Of a stretch of DNA of 64,000 nucleotides, positions 26,293 through 36,076 are shown piece after piece. The notes below the pieces were generated by a model. It made no database searches. It was given only the letters and a program-made list of their open reading frames with translations, and was not told the origin of the DNA. A program made the translations under genes and the position numbers. The stretch lies in NCBI RefSeq assembly GCF_002286735.1, contig NZ_NRTA01000003.1, positions 124,001 to 188,000 of the forward strand, given 5' to 3'. This DNA is from Leptolyngbya sp. BC1307 (GTDB lineage: Bacteria > Cyanobacteriota > Cyanobacteriia > Phormidesmidales > Phormidesmidaceae). Position 1 is the first letter of the stretch, and the number at the start of each line of letters is the position of its first letter.

Positions 26293-27390
26293 ATGAAAAT
26301 TGCGTTCTATCTAAATTTGCAAGGGGCAGGCCACTGTCGGCGGTTTGAGGCGATCGCCCCCCATTTTCCGGCTGACTGTCAGCTCGCGGTGGTGGGAATG
26401 GACGGCCCGCCTGCGATCGGCGATGTCGGTCGCCCGGTGGAGCGAGTCAGCGTACCTGGCTATGGGCCGCGATCGCCCAGCCTATTTATGCAGCAGCAGA
26501 CCCTGCACGACTATCACGACTTTTTGGTCAACCACGGGGACAACGCCGCCTTTACACTGGCGATGGTCTCTTTTTTAAGTCGCTGGCAGCCTGATTTGCT
26601 AGTAGCTGACGTGGGCTTAGAAGCATCTATTTTAGGGCGAATGTGCGGTATTCCGGTGGTCTACGGCAGACAGCACGGCAAACGGTGGGACAAAGGCCAC
26701 ATCCTGGCTTATGAGTGGGCCTATTCGCTATGGGCACCATATACAGTGGCGATGGAACAGGCTGACTGCCCGCCGTGGGTGAGAGAAAAGACTTTTTATA
26801 GCGGTGGGTTTTGTCGGTTTACCGGTCAGCAAAGAGCTGCGACGGCACCGCCTGGCTACGCTAAAGACAAGCCCAACATTTTGGTAATGACAGGCTTTGG
26901 CGGAACGCAGATAACGCCGCAAAAGATGGCGATCGCCGCTGCAGCTACCCCTCACTGGCAGTGGCATGTGCTGGGTTCACACAGGCCGATTGCGGGCGTA
27001 AACTGCTACGGGGTAGTTGAGAACGTTTGGCCGTATCTCTGTCATGCGGATCTGGTAGTTGCTAACGCCGGTCACAATTCTACGATGGAGATTGCGGCAG
27101 CAGGCGTGCCCACCATTTGCATACCGGCAGCGCGGCCCTTCGCAGAGCAGCAGTGCAAAGCAGAGACGCTCAGCGCGCTGGGGCTGAGTGTAGTTACGCA
27201 GACATGGCCAGAGCCGTCACAGTGGCCGGCGCTATGGCAGCGATCGCATCAGCAAGATCACTGCCGCTGGGCACAGTTGCAAGACATAGAAGCGCCGCTG
27301 CGAGCCGCTCGCTATATTGCTCAGGTAGCTCAGCGGTGTATGCGGCCAGTCGCACAAAAGGATGCTGTAAAAGCTGCCGGCGCGGCTTAG
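26293..27390 (+). CDS. Glycosyltransferase, GT28/MurG-like
   Basis: 365 residues. It starts MKIAFYLNLQGAGHCRRFEAI, with the GxGHxxR loop of MurG-like GT-B enzymes. The C-terminal half has ILVMTGFGGTQ (near 198) and DLVVANAGHNSTMEIAAAGVPTICIPAARPFAEQ (near 254-287), the nucleotide-sugar site of GT28. The intact loop and motif suggest an active enzyme. It lies 12 bp after a GT4 gene and converges on a GT2 gene, forming a small glycosylation cluster. The C-terminus (AQKDAVKAAGAA) is low complexity. Confidence 0.88.
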   Translation: MKIAFYLNLQGAGHCRRFEAIAPHFPADCQLAVVGMDGPPAIGDVGRPVERVSVPGYGPRSPSLFMQQQTLHDYHDFLVNHGDNAAFTLAMVSFLSRWQPDLLVADVGLEASILGRMCGIPVVYGRQHGKRWDKGHILAYEWAYSLWAPYTVAMEQADCPPWVREKTFYSGGFCRFTGQQRAATAPPGYAKDKPNILVMTGFGGTQITPQKMAIAAAATPHWQWHVLGSHRPIAGVNCYGVVENVWPYLCHADLVVANAGHNSTMEIAAAGVPTICIPAARPFAEQQCKAETLSALGLSVVTQTWPEPSQWPALWQRSHQQDHCRWAQLQDIEAPLRAARYIAQVAQRCMRPVAQKDAVKAAGAA

Positions 27391-27404
27391 CTCGGCCAGA
27401 TCGT

Positions 27405-28235
27405 CTATGAGGCAGTCGCCTGCTCGGGCAGTCTCATCACTTTGATCTGATTACCGGCTGCGGTCCACTCAATGTAGCCAGCCCTATCAAAAGCAGTCAG
27501 CCAGCTAGTCATAGGCCATTCGCCCCAACGCTGGTGAAAGGTGCGAGCGTTGCTGACGATGCTCTCAAAATGCTGCCAGGGGGGGACAGTGCTCCCGTGA
27601 TACTGGTGAAAGGCGAAGGCATCGGGCACCCAGTAAAGCGGCACTCGCCTCACTCTCGCTTTCCAGGCAAAGTCTGTATCTTCTGCGCCATAGCCCTGAT
27701 AGCAGTCGCTAAACCCATCCATCCGCTCAAAGAGCGATCGCCGCAGGGCAAAAGAGAGTGACCAAAACAGGCCATAGTTGGGCTCTCGAACCACTGGCGT
27801 AATCGGCGAGACCTGGCGCTGCGGATGGAATCGACTCTGCGACATCAGGGCGGGCTCCGTCCAGTAGGTGGCCAGCGGCTTTTGCAGATAGCGGACGTTC
27901 GCCATGGTGATGCCCTGCACCTGCTGGGTGCCGCTCTCGTAGGCGGCAATCATTGACTTTGCCGGAATGCAGTCTACATCTAAAAAGATCAGCAGGTCGC
28001 CTTTGGCTTTTTTGGCGGCCAGGTTGCGCGCCTGGGCCAGCGGCAAGCCAATGTCCGGGTGCTGATAGCTGTAGTGATGACAGGCAAACGGCCAGTCGGC
28101 GAGGGGTGAAGCCGGTTCATTCATGTGAATGACCACGCATTCGTCTGGCAGGCGAGTAGAGCGGGCCAATCCCTGAAGGAGATTACGCAGGTGCGTAGTG
28201 CGACCCCGTGTCAGCGTTAAGACCGATATATTCAT
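27405..28235 (-). CDS. Glycosyltransferase family 2 (GT-A)
   Basis: 276 residues from the ATG at 28235 (MNISVLTLTRGRTTHLRNLL); five more in-frame codons exist upstream. GT-A features: the nucleotide-binding first strand, the DVDC metal-binding motif in LLIFLDVDCIPAKS (near 90), and the C-terminal galactosyltransferase-type segment FSDCYQGYGAEDTDFAWKARV (near 186-205) with the catalytic ED pair. It converges on the GT28-like gene with a 14-bp gap. Probably a hexosyltransferase of the same glycan pathway. Confidence 0.9.
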   Translation of the reverse strand: MNISVLTLTRGRTTHLRNLLQGLARSTRLPDECVVIHMNEPASPLADWPFACHHYSYQHPDIGLPLAQARNLAAKKAKGDLLIFLDVDCIPAKSMIAAYESGTQQVQGITMANVRYLQKPLATYWTEPALMSQSRFHPQRQVSPITPVVREPNYGLFWSLSFALRRSLFERMDGFSDCYQGYGAEDTDFAWKARVRRVPLYWVPDAFAFHQYHGSTVPPWQHFESIVSNARTFHQRWGEWPMTSWLTAFDRAGYIEWTAAGNQIKVMRLPEQATAS

Positions 28236-28400
28236 AAGAACGCTAGCCAAAAGCTATTTGCTGATTGTGCCAGAAGACGCTGCCATTTACATCCACCACA
28301 GGCTAGGTTTTTAAAGGAAGGCATGTGGACTGTATCGTCAATGTTGTAGGCAATAGCCAGGGCTTCGCAAAGCTGCTGCGTGGTCTGTTCTCTTTACCGG

Positions 28401-29834
28401 CTACTCCGCCGTAAAGCTAAGGAACACGCTACCGGTAGCTTCACCCGTCGTCACCGGCACCGTGCCGCTCTCTACATTGCTTAGCGCCGCACTATACCCA
28501 TAGCCCGCGTCTACCCCCTGCACGACACCTTTACCGCCCTCATCTGCCAGCACCGTCCAAAAGTTGCGGGCCTCAAAGTCAGGCGCAACTGACATCCAGA
28601 TGCGATCGCTCCCCCCATACCCGCCCACAGTCTCATTGTTAATCGTCAGCTCATCCCGATTGGCAATAGATGCACTCGCCGCGCCGCCAAAGTAAAGGTT
28701 GCCACTGGCCCCACCGGCAATGTCACCCAGGCGCATCGCGTTAGCTTTCGTATCGGAGAGGCGCGGAAAGCTCATTTGCGCAGTGACGATCTGCCCCTCG
28801 GTGGGCTGCACTCGCGCATAGTAGGGCAGGTGCGCCGAGCCGCTGTTGTGAAGCTGGCTGTACTGATCTATCCGCGACAAGAAGGGGTCTGTTCTTCCAT
28901 ATTGTTCATCTTCGCTCATCGGCTGACCGCGCCAGCGAAAGATAGTCGCTGTGCCCGCACTTTCTCCGCCGATATACAGGTAGCCATCACGCCCCAACGT
29001 CACCCGGTACAGCCGCGTATCGGCCACGTTTTGCTTAATTGTTTCGGCGCTGTCACCAAAGAGAGACCACTGCACCGCGCCGGTAAAGTCCAACGCCTCT
29101 AATCGGGCGATTTGCACCGGGTTGCGCTTGCCCTTGAGATCGACAAACGACGTGTTGCGAAAACTGGTGACATAGACGAGATTGCGGTCTTCGCCGCAGC
29201 CTAATACTTCTACATCGGTCACTTCTGTATAGTCTCTAAATTTTGAGAAAACTTCAGCATTCTCGCTGTTATAGAGGTAAACGGTTTTATCAGCGATCGC
29301 CCCCACATTTCCACTCGGCGAAATCGCCACCCGGCTCACCCCATCTAGCGCGATCTCGCTGAGCACTTCACCACTGGCCGCATCTAGCCGCAGCACTTTG
29401 TTCTTGGTGGCGATCGCCAGCTCACCTTCCCCATCAAACGCCAGATCGCTAATTTCATCCGGCAGGTCTACCTGTTGCCCTCGATCACCCGTTGCCGGGT
29501 TTACCCAGTAGAGCGTTGATCCGCTGTCAGTATTGACAGCTGCGATCGCCCCCTTTCTCGTCATCACCACATCGACACCGCGCTCTCCCGGTAACGCTAC
29601 GCTCGCAGTCAGATCCACATTGGTGCTATAGCTGCTCGATTGCGAAGTCACCGCCGGATCGAGCAGACAGACAGATGCGCCGTCATCGGCCAGGGTCGGT
29701 AGGGCTTTAGCGGTCACTTGAGAAGTTGCCCCCTGAGAATCTGCCCCGCAGGCTGAGATCGAGAGCACCGCACCGCCTGCCATCAGCAGACACACAGATC
29801 GCCAAGTCATAGATCGGCAGGATAGTAAAGCCAT
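28401..29834 (-). CDS. Lipoprotein with beta-propeller-like repeats
   Basis: 477 residues (or 469 from the internal ATG at 29810, which gives a more typical signal). A lipobox, LSISAC-G near residue 29, predicts lipid anchoring. The body has repeated four-strand blade-like segments: GAIAAVNTDSGSTLYWVNPATG, GELAIATKNKVLRLDAASG and GNVGAIADKTVYLYNSENAE, followed by RDGYLYIGGESAGTATIFRW. This resembles PQQ/WD-like propellers. No catalytic motif is evident. Envelope location with a binding or scaffold role is inferred. Confidence 0.8.
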   Translation of the reverse strand: MALLSCRSMTWRSVCLLMAGGAVLSISACGADSQGATSQVTAKALPTLADDGASVCLLDPAVTSQSSSYSTNVDLTASVALPGERGVDVVMTRKGAIAAVNTDSGSTLYWVNPATGDRGQQVDLPDEISDLAFDGEGELAIATKNKVLRLDAASGEVLSEIALDGVSRVAISPSGNVGAIADKTVYLYNSENAEVFSKFRDYTEVTDVEVLGCGEDRNLVYVTSFRNTSFVDLKGKRNPVQIARLEALDFTGAVQWSLFGDSAETIKQNVADTRLYRVTLGRDGYLYIGGESAGTATIFRWRGQPMSEDEQYGRTDPFLSRIDQYSQLHNSGSAHLPYYARVQPTEGQIVTAQMSFPRLSDTKANAMRLGDIAGGASGNLYFGGAASASIANRDELTINNETVGGYGGSDRIWMSVAPDFEARNFWTVLADEGGKGVVQGVDAGYGYSAALSNVESGTVPVTTGEATGSVFLSFTAE

Positions 29835-29929
29835 GGTTGCGACAGCACTTGCGGCTGAGAGGTCAGGTCTACCCCTAGCCTATAATGTTGTGAGAGCACC
29901 CACTGTTTAGTCTATGTAAGGAGATTGGT

Positions 29930-30445
29930 ATGGGACTTTTTGATCAGGTAATGGGCGCGATCGCTGACCCCCGACGTCAGGCCAGCGCTGGCCAAATGAC
30001 CCAGATTTTGGGCGATGCCAAGCAAGCCGCTCAGCAAAACAACGCTGACTCAAGCAGTATGCAGCAGGCGATGTCTGTCATTGGCGGGTTCGTGCGCTCC
30101 TCACTGCAAGAAAAGCGCCAAACGCGAGGGGATGAAGCCGCCCAGTCTCTGATTGATGAAGGCGCAGCCAATGGCGCAGCCGTGATTCCGCACCTGTTTA
30201 ACAGCGCCCAGCTGACTGAAATGATCGCAGCGGTCACCCAAAAGACCAACCTCAACGCCAATCAGGTGCAGGGCATCTTGCCGATGGTGATCCCGCTGGT
30301 GATGCGTTTTCTCAGCGCAGGCAATACCAAGCAAGGCGCACCCAGCCCCGGTAACAATCCGATTCTGACCGCCTTTCTAGACGGTGATGGCGATGGCGAT
30401 GTAGACATGGGCGACGTGATGGGCATGGCCGGTAAGTTCATGTAA
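29930..30445 (+). CDS. DUF937 protein with C-terminal calcium-loop-like motif
   Basis: 171 residues. The body, starting MGLFDQVMGAIADPRRQASAGQM, is the helical DUF937 type common in cyanobacteria (PMVIPLVMRFLSAG). The C-terminus is DGDGDGDVDMGDVMGMAGKF (about 151-170), with alternating Asp/Gly like an EF-hand or dockerin loop, so calcium binding is plausible but not shown. A good ribosome-binding site (AAGGAG) precedes the ATG. It has no signal peptide. Confidence 0.85.
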   Translation: MGLFDQVMGAIADPRRQASAGQMTQILGDAKQAAQQNNADSSSMQQAMSVIGGFVRSSLQEKRQTRGDEAAQSLIDEGAANGAAVIPHLFNSAQLTEMIAAVTQKTNLNANQVQGILPMVIPLVMRFLSAGNTKQGAPSPGNNPILTAFLDGDGDGDVDMGDVMGMAGKFM

Positions 30446-30487
30446 TACCGGCTCTCTGTAACATCGGATGTGACACCCAACAAATCA

Positions 30488-30508
30488 AATCCCCTCCGAG
30501 GAGGGGCA
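30488..30508 (-). terminator. Putative terminator of the amino-acid ABC operon
   Basis: Perfect hairpin cccctc-cgag-gagggg (30491-30496 with 30501-30506). On the minus strand it is followed by ATTTGATTTG, a weak T-rich tail, 20 bp past the aapP stop. It could also serve the convergent DUF937 gene. Confidence 0.45.
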
Positions 30509-30526
30509 TCCGACCGGCAAAACTCT

Positions 30527-31312
30527 CTACAAAATCTGCGATAAGAACGCTTTGCTTCTCTCTTCTGTCGGATTGTTGAAAAAGGCGTCGGGCGTATTCT
30601 CCTCAACCAGCACGCCGCCATCCATCAGCACCACGCGGTCGGCAACTTCTCGGGCAAAGCCGACTTCGTGGGTAACGCAGACCATCGTCATGCCGTCTTT
30701 GGCCAGGTTTCGCATTACATCGAGCACTTCGCGCACCATCTCAGGGTCGAGCGCTGAAGTGGGTTCGTCAAACAACATCACTTTGGGCTGCATAGCCAGA
30801 GATCGGGCGATCGCCACCCGCTGCTGCTGCCCCCCCGATAGTTGACCAGGAAACTTATTCGCCTGCTCCGCAATTCCGACCCGGTCTAATAAACGCAGAG
30901 CAATTTCTTCGGCTTTGGCCTTAGGCCAGCGGCGCACCCAGATTGGGGCCAACGTCACATTCTGCTGCACCGTCAAATGCGGGAACAGATTAAACTGCTG
31001 AAACACCATACCCACCTCACGCCGCACCGCCTCAATATCTTTGAGATCGTTGGCAATGCGCACGCCGTCAATTTCAATACTGCCTTCCTGATAGGGCTCT
31101 AGCGCGTTAAAGGTGCGGATAAAGGTTGATTTGCCCGAACCTGATGGCCCCATTACCACCACCACTTCGCCTTTGTACACATTCATGCTCACCCCTTTGA
31201 GCACGTGAAAGCCATTGTCATACCACTTTTGTACGTCTTTCGCGACAATCACCGCCTCAGAACCCACAGAGTTATCGGACGTTACAGGCACTCGCATTTC
31301 GGACTGAGTCAT
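30527..31312 (-). CDS. aapP: Amino-acid ABC transporter ATP-binding protein (AapP/BgtA type)
   Basis: 261 residues. Walker [10 protein letters not shown] (near 55), Q-loop [12 protein letters not shown], signature LSGGQQQR (near 158), Walker [15 protein letters not shown] and the H-loop [14 protein letters not shown] are all intact, as in the polar amino-acid uptake subfamily. It powers the import complex with the two permeases encoded upstream. It is the last gene of the aapJQMP-like cluster. In cyanobacterial naming this would be BgtA of the N-II Nat system; the symbol here follows the proteobacterial family. Confidence 0.92.
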   Translation of the reverse strand: MTQSEMRVPVTSDNSVGSEAVIVAKDVQKWYDNGFHVLKGVSMNVYKGEVVVVMGPSGSGKSTFIRTFNALEPYQEGSIEIDGVRIANDLKDIEAVRREVGMVFQQFNLFPHLTVQQNVTLAPIWVRRWPKAKAEEIALRLLDRVGIAEQANKFPGQLSGGQQQRVAIARSLAMQPKVMLFDEPTSALDPEMVREVLDVMRNLAKDGMTMVCVTHEVGFAREVADRVVLMDGGVLVEENTPDAFFNNPTEERSKAFLSQIL

Positions 31313-31394
31313 GGGTGAGGTTCCTCTTAAAGGATAAAAAATAATAAAGACGTAGGCCGAGCGTAGCCGTAGGCTTGCCTTTTCGCAGAGTAGC

Positions 31395-32825
31395 CTACCG
31401 CAGGTCAGTATTCAGCGCCGACTCAATCTGGCGACTGCCGTAGCTCATGGCATAGCAAAATACCCAGTAAATAGCCGCAATGAAGATATAAGCTTCCTTG
31501 TAGTCGCCCAGATATCTGGGACTAGCCAGCAGGTTTTGGGTAATGCCCAACAGCTCTACTAGTCCGACAATGCCCAGCAGCGTCGTGTCCTGAAACAAAC
31601 TAATAAACTGCCCGACAATCGCCGGAATCGCTGTCTTGAGTGCCTGTGGCAAAACAATTAAAGCGGTGGTTAGCGGCTTATTCAACCCCAAAGACTGCGC
31701 TGCTTCAGCCTGCCCTCGGGGGACCGCCTGCAAACCGGCCCGCACGTTTTCAGCTAAGTAGGCCGCACTAAAAATGGTCAGGCCGATAATCGCTCGCACG
31801 ATCCGATCAGGCCGCACCCCTACCGGCAAAAACAGGGGAATCAGCACCTGACCCATAAACAAAATAGAAATCAGCGGCACACCCCGAATCAGCTCAATAT
31901 AGGCGACCGAAAGAGCCTTGACAACAGGCAGCTTGCTCTGCCGCCCTAAAGCCAACAGCACGCCCGCCGGAAAGCATAGCGCGATCCCACTCACTGCCAA
32001 TAGCAGCGTCAGGGTCAAACCGCCCCAGCTGTTGGTCGAAATATTTTTCAGGCCAAAATCTAGTCCTAGCAAGTAGGGCAATCGCCACAGCACCTGATAG
32101 ACCACAACAAAGCCCACCAGGGATAAGACAACTTTGCTGATCCATTCAGGGATCTTAGGCACAGAGACCCGCTGCGCTAGCTGCCACCCGGCTACAATGC
32201 TGCCCCCGAGCATAATCACAATGCTGTAGAACAAACTCGGGCTAATCGTACCTCTGCCAAAGAAGGGGCCACCGCCGAGCAGATAGAGCGCCACAAAATA
32301 AGAGACAAACCAGGCAGCTGAAATCCACTTAGCAGCGCCCGAAACCTGCCGCCCAATTCTCTGGCCGCCTGCTGCCCCGGCGACGAGCAGCAGCAGCGCG
32401 CCAAGGATGTAGAGCGCGTAAGATCGGGTCATCGGGACGAGGATAAAGAAAAGCGCGATCGCCCCCAGCCCAATCAGCACATTGCGGCTAAACAGCTGCT
32501 TTTGGTTGCGGGCCAGCACGCCCCAACTCAGCCCCGCTAACGCCATGATGATGCCCAACACTGACCAGATTCGCCAGTAAGATTCAGGCGGGTACAGCCC
32601 GGTCATAAAGTTGCCGAAGTTATCAGCCACCACCGACCAGTTAGCCTGAGTAAAGGCCCAGGTCAGCATATTGAAAAGGGCCGCGCCCAGCACGACGGCC
32701 AGCACAGCCGTCAGAATGCTGTTGGCCCAGCTATTGAATAAATGCTTGCGAGTCCAGGCAATGGGCCCTGGCTGATGGGCTCTCGGTGCGCCGCGTTCTA
32801 TCGGCCTCGAACTTGTAGTCGCCAC
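31395..32825 (-). CDS. aapM: Amino-acid ABC transporter permease (AapM/NatH type)
   Basis: 476 residues with about eight to ten hydrophobic segments; the second half contains the ABC permease EAA-like loop ([25 protein letters not shown], near 382-400). The gene starts only three bases after the aapQ stop codon, so the two subunits are translated from the same message. The first half has extra membrane segments, normal for AapQ/AapM-type permeases. With AapQ it forms the channel that receives amino acids from AapJ. Confidence 0.92.
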   Translation of the reverse strand: MATTSSRPIERGAPRAHQPGPIAWTRKHLFNSWANSILTAVLAVVLGAALFNMLTWAFTQANWSVVADNFGNFMTGLYPPESYWRIWSVLGIIMALAGLSWGVLARNQKQLFSRNVLIGLGAIALFFILVPMTRSYALYILGALLLLVAGAAGGQRIGRQVSGAAKWISAAWFVSYFVALYLLGGGPFFGRGTISPSLFYSIVIMLGGSIVAGWQLAQRVSVPKIPEWISKVVLSLVGFVVVYQVLWRLPYLLGLDFGLKNISTNSWGGLTLTLLLAVSGIALCFPAGVLLALGRQSKLPVVKALSVAYIELIRGVPLISILFMGQVLIPLFLPVGVRPDRIVRAIIGLTIFSAAYLAENVRAGLQAVPRGQAEAAQSLGLNKPLTTALIVLPQALKTAIPAIVGQFISLFQDTTLLGIVGLVELLGITQNLLASPRYLGDYKEAYIFIAAIYWVFCYAMSYGSRQIESALNTDLR

Positions 32826-32828
32826 GGT

Positions 32829-34259
32829 TTAGCGCTCCTTAAATTGGACGGCATTGTTGAGCTGATTCATATTAAGAGAAATCAGCAGGTTGAGCGTGAG
32901 ATAGGTCGCCATCATCACCAAGAAGACTTCAATCGGTCTGCCTGTTTGGTTAAAAGTGGTGTTCGCAACCGAGTACAAATCTGGGTAGCCCACCGCAAAG
33001 GCCAGACTGGAGTTTTTCGCCAGGTTGGCAAATTCACTGTTCAAAGGCGGAATAATAACCCGCAGCGACTGCGGAAACACCACTAGCTGCATCGCTTGGC
33101 CATTGCTCAGGCCCACCGAACGAGCAGCCTCCCACTGCCCCCGCGAGACCGACTGAATGCCCGCTCGCACAATTTCTGCAATAAATGCCCCGGTATAAAA
33201 GGTTAAGCCGGTCAGGGCAGCAGCATATCGGGTCGAAATTTCCATGCCGCCCGTGACGCCGCCACCTTCTGTTACGGTTGGCGGCGTCCAGTTAAAGGCA
33301 AATATCACAATGGCAACAGCTGCGATCGCCAGCACTATCATTCCAATCAAAAATGGCTTGCCGTCTTGTCCGGCATCCATCATGGCTTTCAGCCGCAGTC
33401 GCCAGAGCACAAAGAAGGCGATCGCCATCACCACCAACGCCACTATCCACAGCCCTGCCGGATTGGTAAACAGCGCCAGCACACCCCCTTTAAAGAACAG
33501 CCTATCTTCTGCCGAATTACTAAACAGCAGATAATAATTCACTACCAGCACGCCCGCAATCAGCGCAGCATTGCCAATCCGCGAGATCCAACCTGATAGC
33601 CCCGCTGCAAAGCGCCCCTCCCGAAACGTACTCATAGCACGCCACAGCAGACCAAACAACAGCATCGACAGAGCCACCAGCATCAGACCTACCCAGACCT
33701 CATTCGGCAGCCCAGGCCCGATCAAATTCACATTGTTGTTATTGATTACCATCCAGGCATTTTCTGAGCTAGGAAACACAATCTGGTTTTCTCGCCTAGG
33801 CGCTGCTAGAAAAACCGCAAAGTACCAAAAGAACAGCTGCAGCAGCAGCGGCACATTCCGCACCAGCCCGACATATACCCGGCTGATTTTATGCACCAGC
33901 CAGTTGTCAGAAAAGCTCGCCACCCCAGCCGCGATGCCGACGATTGTCGCTGTTATCACCCCAGCCGCGACTAACCGTAAGGAGTTGACAATACCGGTCT
34001 GAATGACTTTTGTGTAAGAATCTTGAGCGGTGTAGCCTATCAAGTCTTCGCCCACGGCAAAGCTCGCTGGGTTTTTAAGGAACCCAAAGCCAAACGCAAT
34101 CCCGCTGCGGGCCATATTGCTGGTGAGATTGCCAAACAGATAAGAGAAGACGGCCCCGACGACCACCACTAAAATCACCTGAAGGGCTATCTGCCAAAAT
34201 CTTTCGTCCCGCAGCAGAGCTCGCAGGCCAGAGGCAGATCTAGAAGGGGTTCTTGCCAT
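32829..34259 (-). CDS. aapQ: Amino-acid ABC transporter permease (AapQ/NatG type)
   Basis: 476 residues. It starts MARTPSRSASGLRALLRDERFWQIALQVILVVVVG with the first membrane helix, and carries VGLVRNVPLLLQLFFWYFAVF near 135, a family hallmark. The C-terminal permease core has the EAA-like loop SRGQWEAARSVGLSNGQAMQLVVFPQ (near 387-412). About eight or more membrane segments. First permease of the pair; aapJ lies 371 bp upstream across a terminator-like hairpin. Confidence 0.93.
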   Translation of the reverse strand: MARTPSRSASGLRALLRDERFWQIALQVILVVVVGAVFSYLFGNLTSNMARSGIAFGFGFLKNPASFAVGEDLIGYTAQDSYTKVIQTGIVNSLRLVAAGVITATIVGIAAGVASFSDNWLVHKISRVYVGLVRNVPLLLQLFFWYFAVFLAAPRRENQIVFPSSENAWMVINNNNVNLIGPGLPNEVWVGLMLVALSMLLFGLLWRAMSTFREGRFAAGLSGWISRIGNAALIAGVLVVNYYLLFSNSAEDRLFFKGGVLALFTNPAGLWIVALVVMAIAFFVLWRLRLKAMMDAGQDGKPFLIGMIVLAIAAVAIVIFAFNWTPPTVTEGGGVTGGMEISTRYAAALTGLTFYTGAFIAEIVRAGIQSVSRGQWEAARSVGLSNGQAMQLVVFPQSLRVIIPPLNSEFANLAKNSSLAFAVGYPDLYSVANTTFNQTGRPIEVFLVMMATYLTLNLLISLNMNQLNNAVQFKER

Positions 34260-34466
34260 AATTTTTTGTTTTGATCGGTACGCCTCGCAGTTGAGACAGC
34301 TTTTGCCTGTAGGCCCGGTATTTCACCACTATGCCAGGATACCCAGACGGATTCGGTCGGCATTTTTACAATCCGCCTACCTATTCCCGCGTGAGGGCGA
34401 TTGATGTTTACTTATCATAAGCCTTTAGCCGCAATCACTTGAGCCGACATAAAACACAGCGCCCAG

Positions 34467-34494
34467 GTTGTTATCTAATTTAATAGATAACAAC
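34467..34494. repeat. Perfect 11-bp inverted repeat between aapJ and aapQ
   Basis: gttgttatcta (34467-34477) and tagataacaac (34484-34494) pair with a 6-nt AT loop. It has no T-run on the minus strand and may be an mRNA-stabilising or operator element in the spacer between the binding-protein gene and the permease genes. Confidence 0.55.
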
Positions 34495-34504
34495 TAATAG
34501 ATAC

Positions 34505-34547
34505 AAAAAGAGCGCGGGCAGCTGAACTGGTCAGCAACCTGCGCTCT
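34505..34547 (-). terminator. Attenuating terminator downstream of aapJ
   Basis: On the minus strand the stem agagcgc (plus 34541-34547 with 34509-34515) has an inner gctga/tcagc pair and is followed by TTTTTG. It would allow high expression of the binding protein with partial read-through to aapQMP, a common ABC-operon arrangement. The rest of the 34260-34629 spacer holds the 11-bp hairpin and no gene. Confidence 0.7.
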
Positions 34548-34629
34548 CATAGGCTCTCAAGTTTTGAGCGAGTAGCTCTCGTAGCAGCCAATCACTAAGC
34601 GATATTAGTAAATGACCTGCCGGTGCCTC

Positions 34630-35697
34630 TTAGCGGAACGGCGGAGAGTACATCAAGCCTCCATCGCTCCACAGCGCATTCTGGTCGCGAGGCAGCTCAA
34701 ACGGCGAATCTGCACCCAGGTTGCGCTCAAAGATCTCGCTGTAGTTACCGACAGCTGCAACCGCCCGCGCCGCGAAGTCATTGGGTAGGCCCATATCTTC
34801 GCCCAGAGTTCCCTCAGCGCCTACAAAGCGCAGAACGTTAGGATCTTCACTGGAAGCAGCTTCACCAATGTTTTCGGAGGTCAGCCCCAGTTCTTCCGCT
34901 TCAATGAGCGCAAAGGTCACCCACTTAACGGTGTCAAACCAGGCGGAGTCATTGTTGACCGTTACCGGTCCTAAGGGTTCTTTAGACATGGTGACATCCA
35001 GCAACTCATGCTCATCAGGATTACTCAACGTGCTGCGACGAGCCACCAGCTGAGATCTATCGGAGGTCATGCCCTCGCAGCTACCGGCCTCGTAGGCAGC
35101 GTAGGCAGCATCAGCATCCTGGAAGGTCTGCGGCGAAAAGGTCACGCCCAGTTCACGCATCTGGTCAGTCAGGTTAAGCTCGGTGGTCGTGCCGGTCTCT
35201 ACACAGACCGATCTGCCTTCAAAGCCTTCTAGATCGGTAATACCTGAGTCGGCGCGCACCAGCATCCCCTGACCGTCGTAGAAAGTTGTCGGAGCAAACT
35301 CCATGCCAACTGAGGTATCGCGGCTGATTGTCCAGGTAGTGTTGCGAGCAAGCATGTCCACTTCGCCACCCTTGAGCGCTTCAAATCGCTCGGTGGAGTC
35401 TAAGTCGCGATATTCTACGGCCTCTGGGTCGTCAAATAGGGCAGCAGCAACAGCCTTACAGGTGTCTACATCTAACCCGGAGTACGCGCCGTCTTCAACA
35501 AAGCTAAATCCAGGAATACCACCGTCTACTCCGCAGACGAGCGTGCCGCGATCTAGCACGGTCTGTAAGCGGCTACCGCTAGCGGCTACGCTTTCCGTCC
35601 CATCTCCTTGAGTTACTTCATTGCCGCCCGGTGCGCCACAGGCTGCTAGCGGCAAAACGCCCATACCTAACGCAACTATCAAAGCCCACTTTTTCAT
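34630..35697 (-). CDS. aapJ: Amino-acid ABC transporter substrate-binding lipoprotein (AapJ/NatF type)
   Basis: 355 residues from the ATG at 35697, which has an AGG-type ribosome-binding element; a GTG four codons upstream is also in frame. The lipobox LPLAAC-GAPG is near residue 20. The mature protein is a family-3 solute-binding protein (GTLVCGVDGGIPGFSFV, SGLDVDTCKAVAAALF, CVETGTTTELNLTDQMRELG). It captures amino acids in the periplasm for the AapQMP transporter. Cyanobacterial equivalents (NatF) take acidic and neutral amino acids. Its gene is separated from aapQ by a hairpin and terminator. Confidence 0.93.
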   Translation of the reverse strand: MKKWALIVALGMGVLPLAACGAPGGNEVTQGDGTESVAASGSRLQTVLDRGTLVCGVDGGIPGFSFVEDGAYSGLDVDTCKAVAAALFDDPEAVEYRDLDSTERFEALKGGEVDMLARNTTWTISRDTSVGMEFAPTTFYDGQGMLVRADSGITDLEGFEGRSVCVETGTTTELNLTDQMRELGVTFSPQTFQDADAAYAAYEAGSCEGMTSDRSQLVARRSTLSNPDEHELLDVTMSKEPLGPVTVNNDSAWFDTVKWVTFALIEAEELGLTSENIGEAASSEDPNVLRFVGAEGTLGEDMGLPNDFAARAVAAVGNYSEIFERNLGADSPFELPRDQNALWSDGGLMYSPPFR

Positions 35698-36076
35698 ACC
35701 AAACCTCACGCAATCCTAAAGAAGAGAAATATGCTCAATGGGATCAGCTGAACATCCCTAAGAAATCAATTTCAAGAGATCAATCTGCGGCTATCTGAAA
35801 ATCAATAGCCAATTAGTTCAGGTTGAACAAACTATCGAGAGCCCTTATGCATAGGGCTCTCTGGCAGATTGCCGACCACACTGAGCAACAATTGCGCTCA
35901 ACCTTATCACTTTTTTTACAGAGAAAATCAGTGCTTCCTGAAAGTTGTCTAGGGACAGGAGCGAGTTCGGACGGCTGAGGCGATTTGTTCGGCCTGTGAA
36001 AGATCGCAAGCAGCGGAGCAGCCTGCCGCTGCAACAAGTGCTGAAGCGATCGCCAAAGAACAGTCACACAATCGGC
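35698..36076. other. Intergenic region upstream of aapJ
   Basis: 379 bp, probably the aapJ promoter region, with no recognised site. A minus-strand frame at 35813-36067 encodes a low-complexity sequence without family features and is not called a gene. Confidence 0.4.

Noticed and set aside
35813-36067. 84-residue minus-strand frame upstream of aapJ
   Set aside because: Composition is low complexity with no conserved motif; treated as non-coding.
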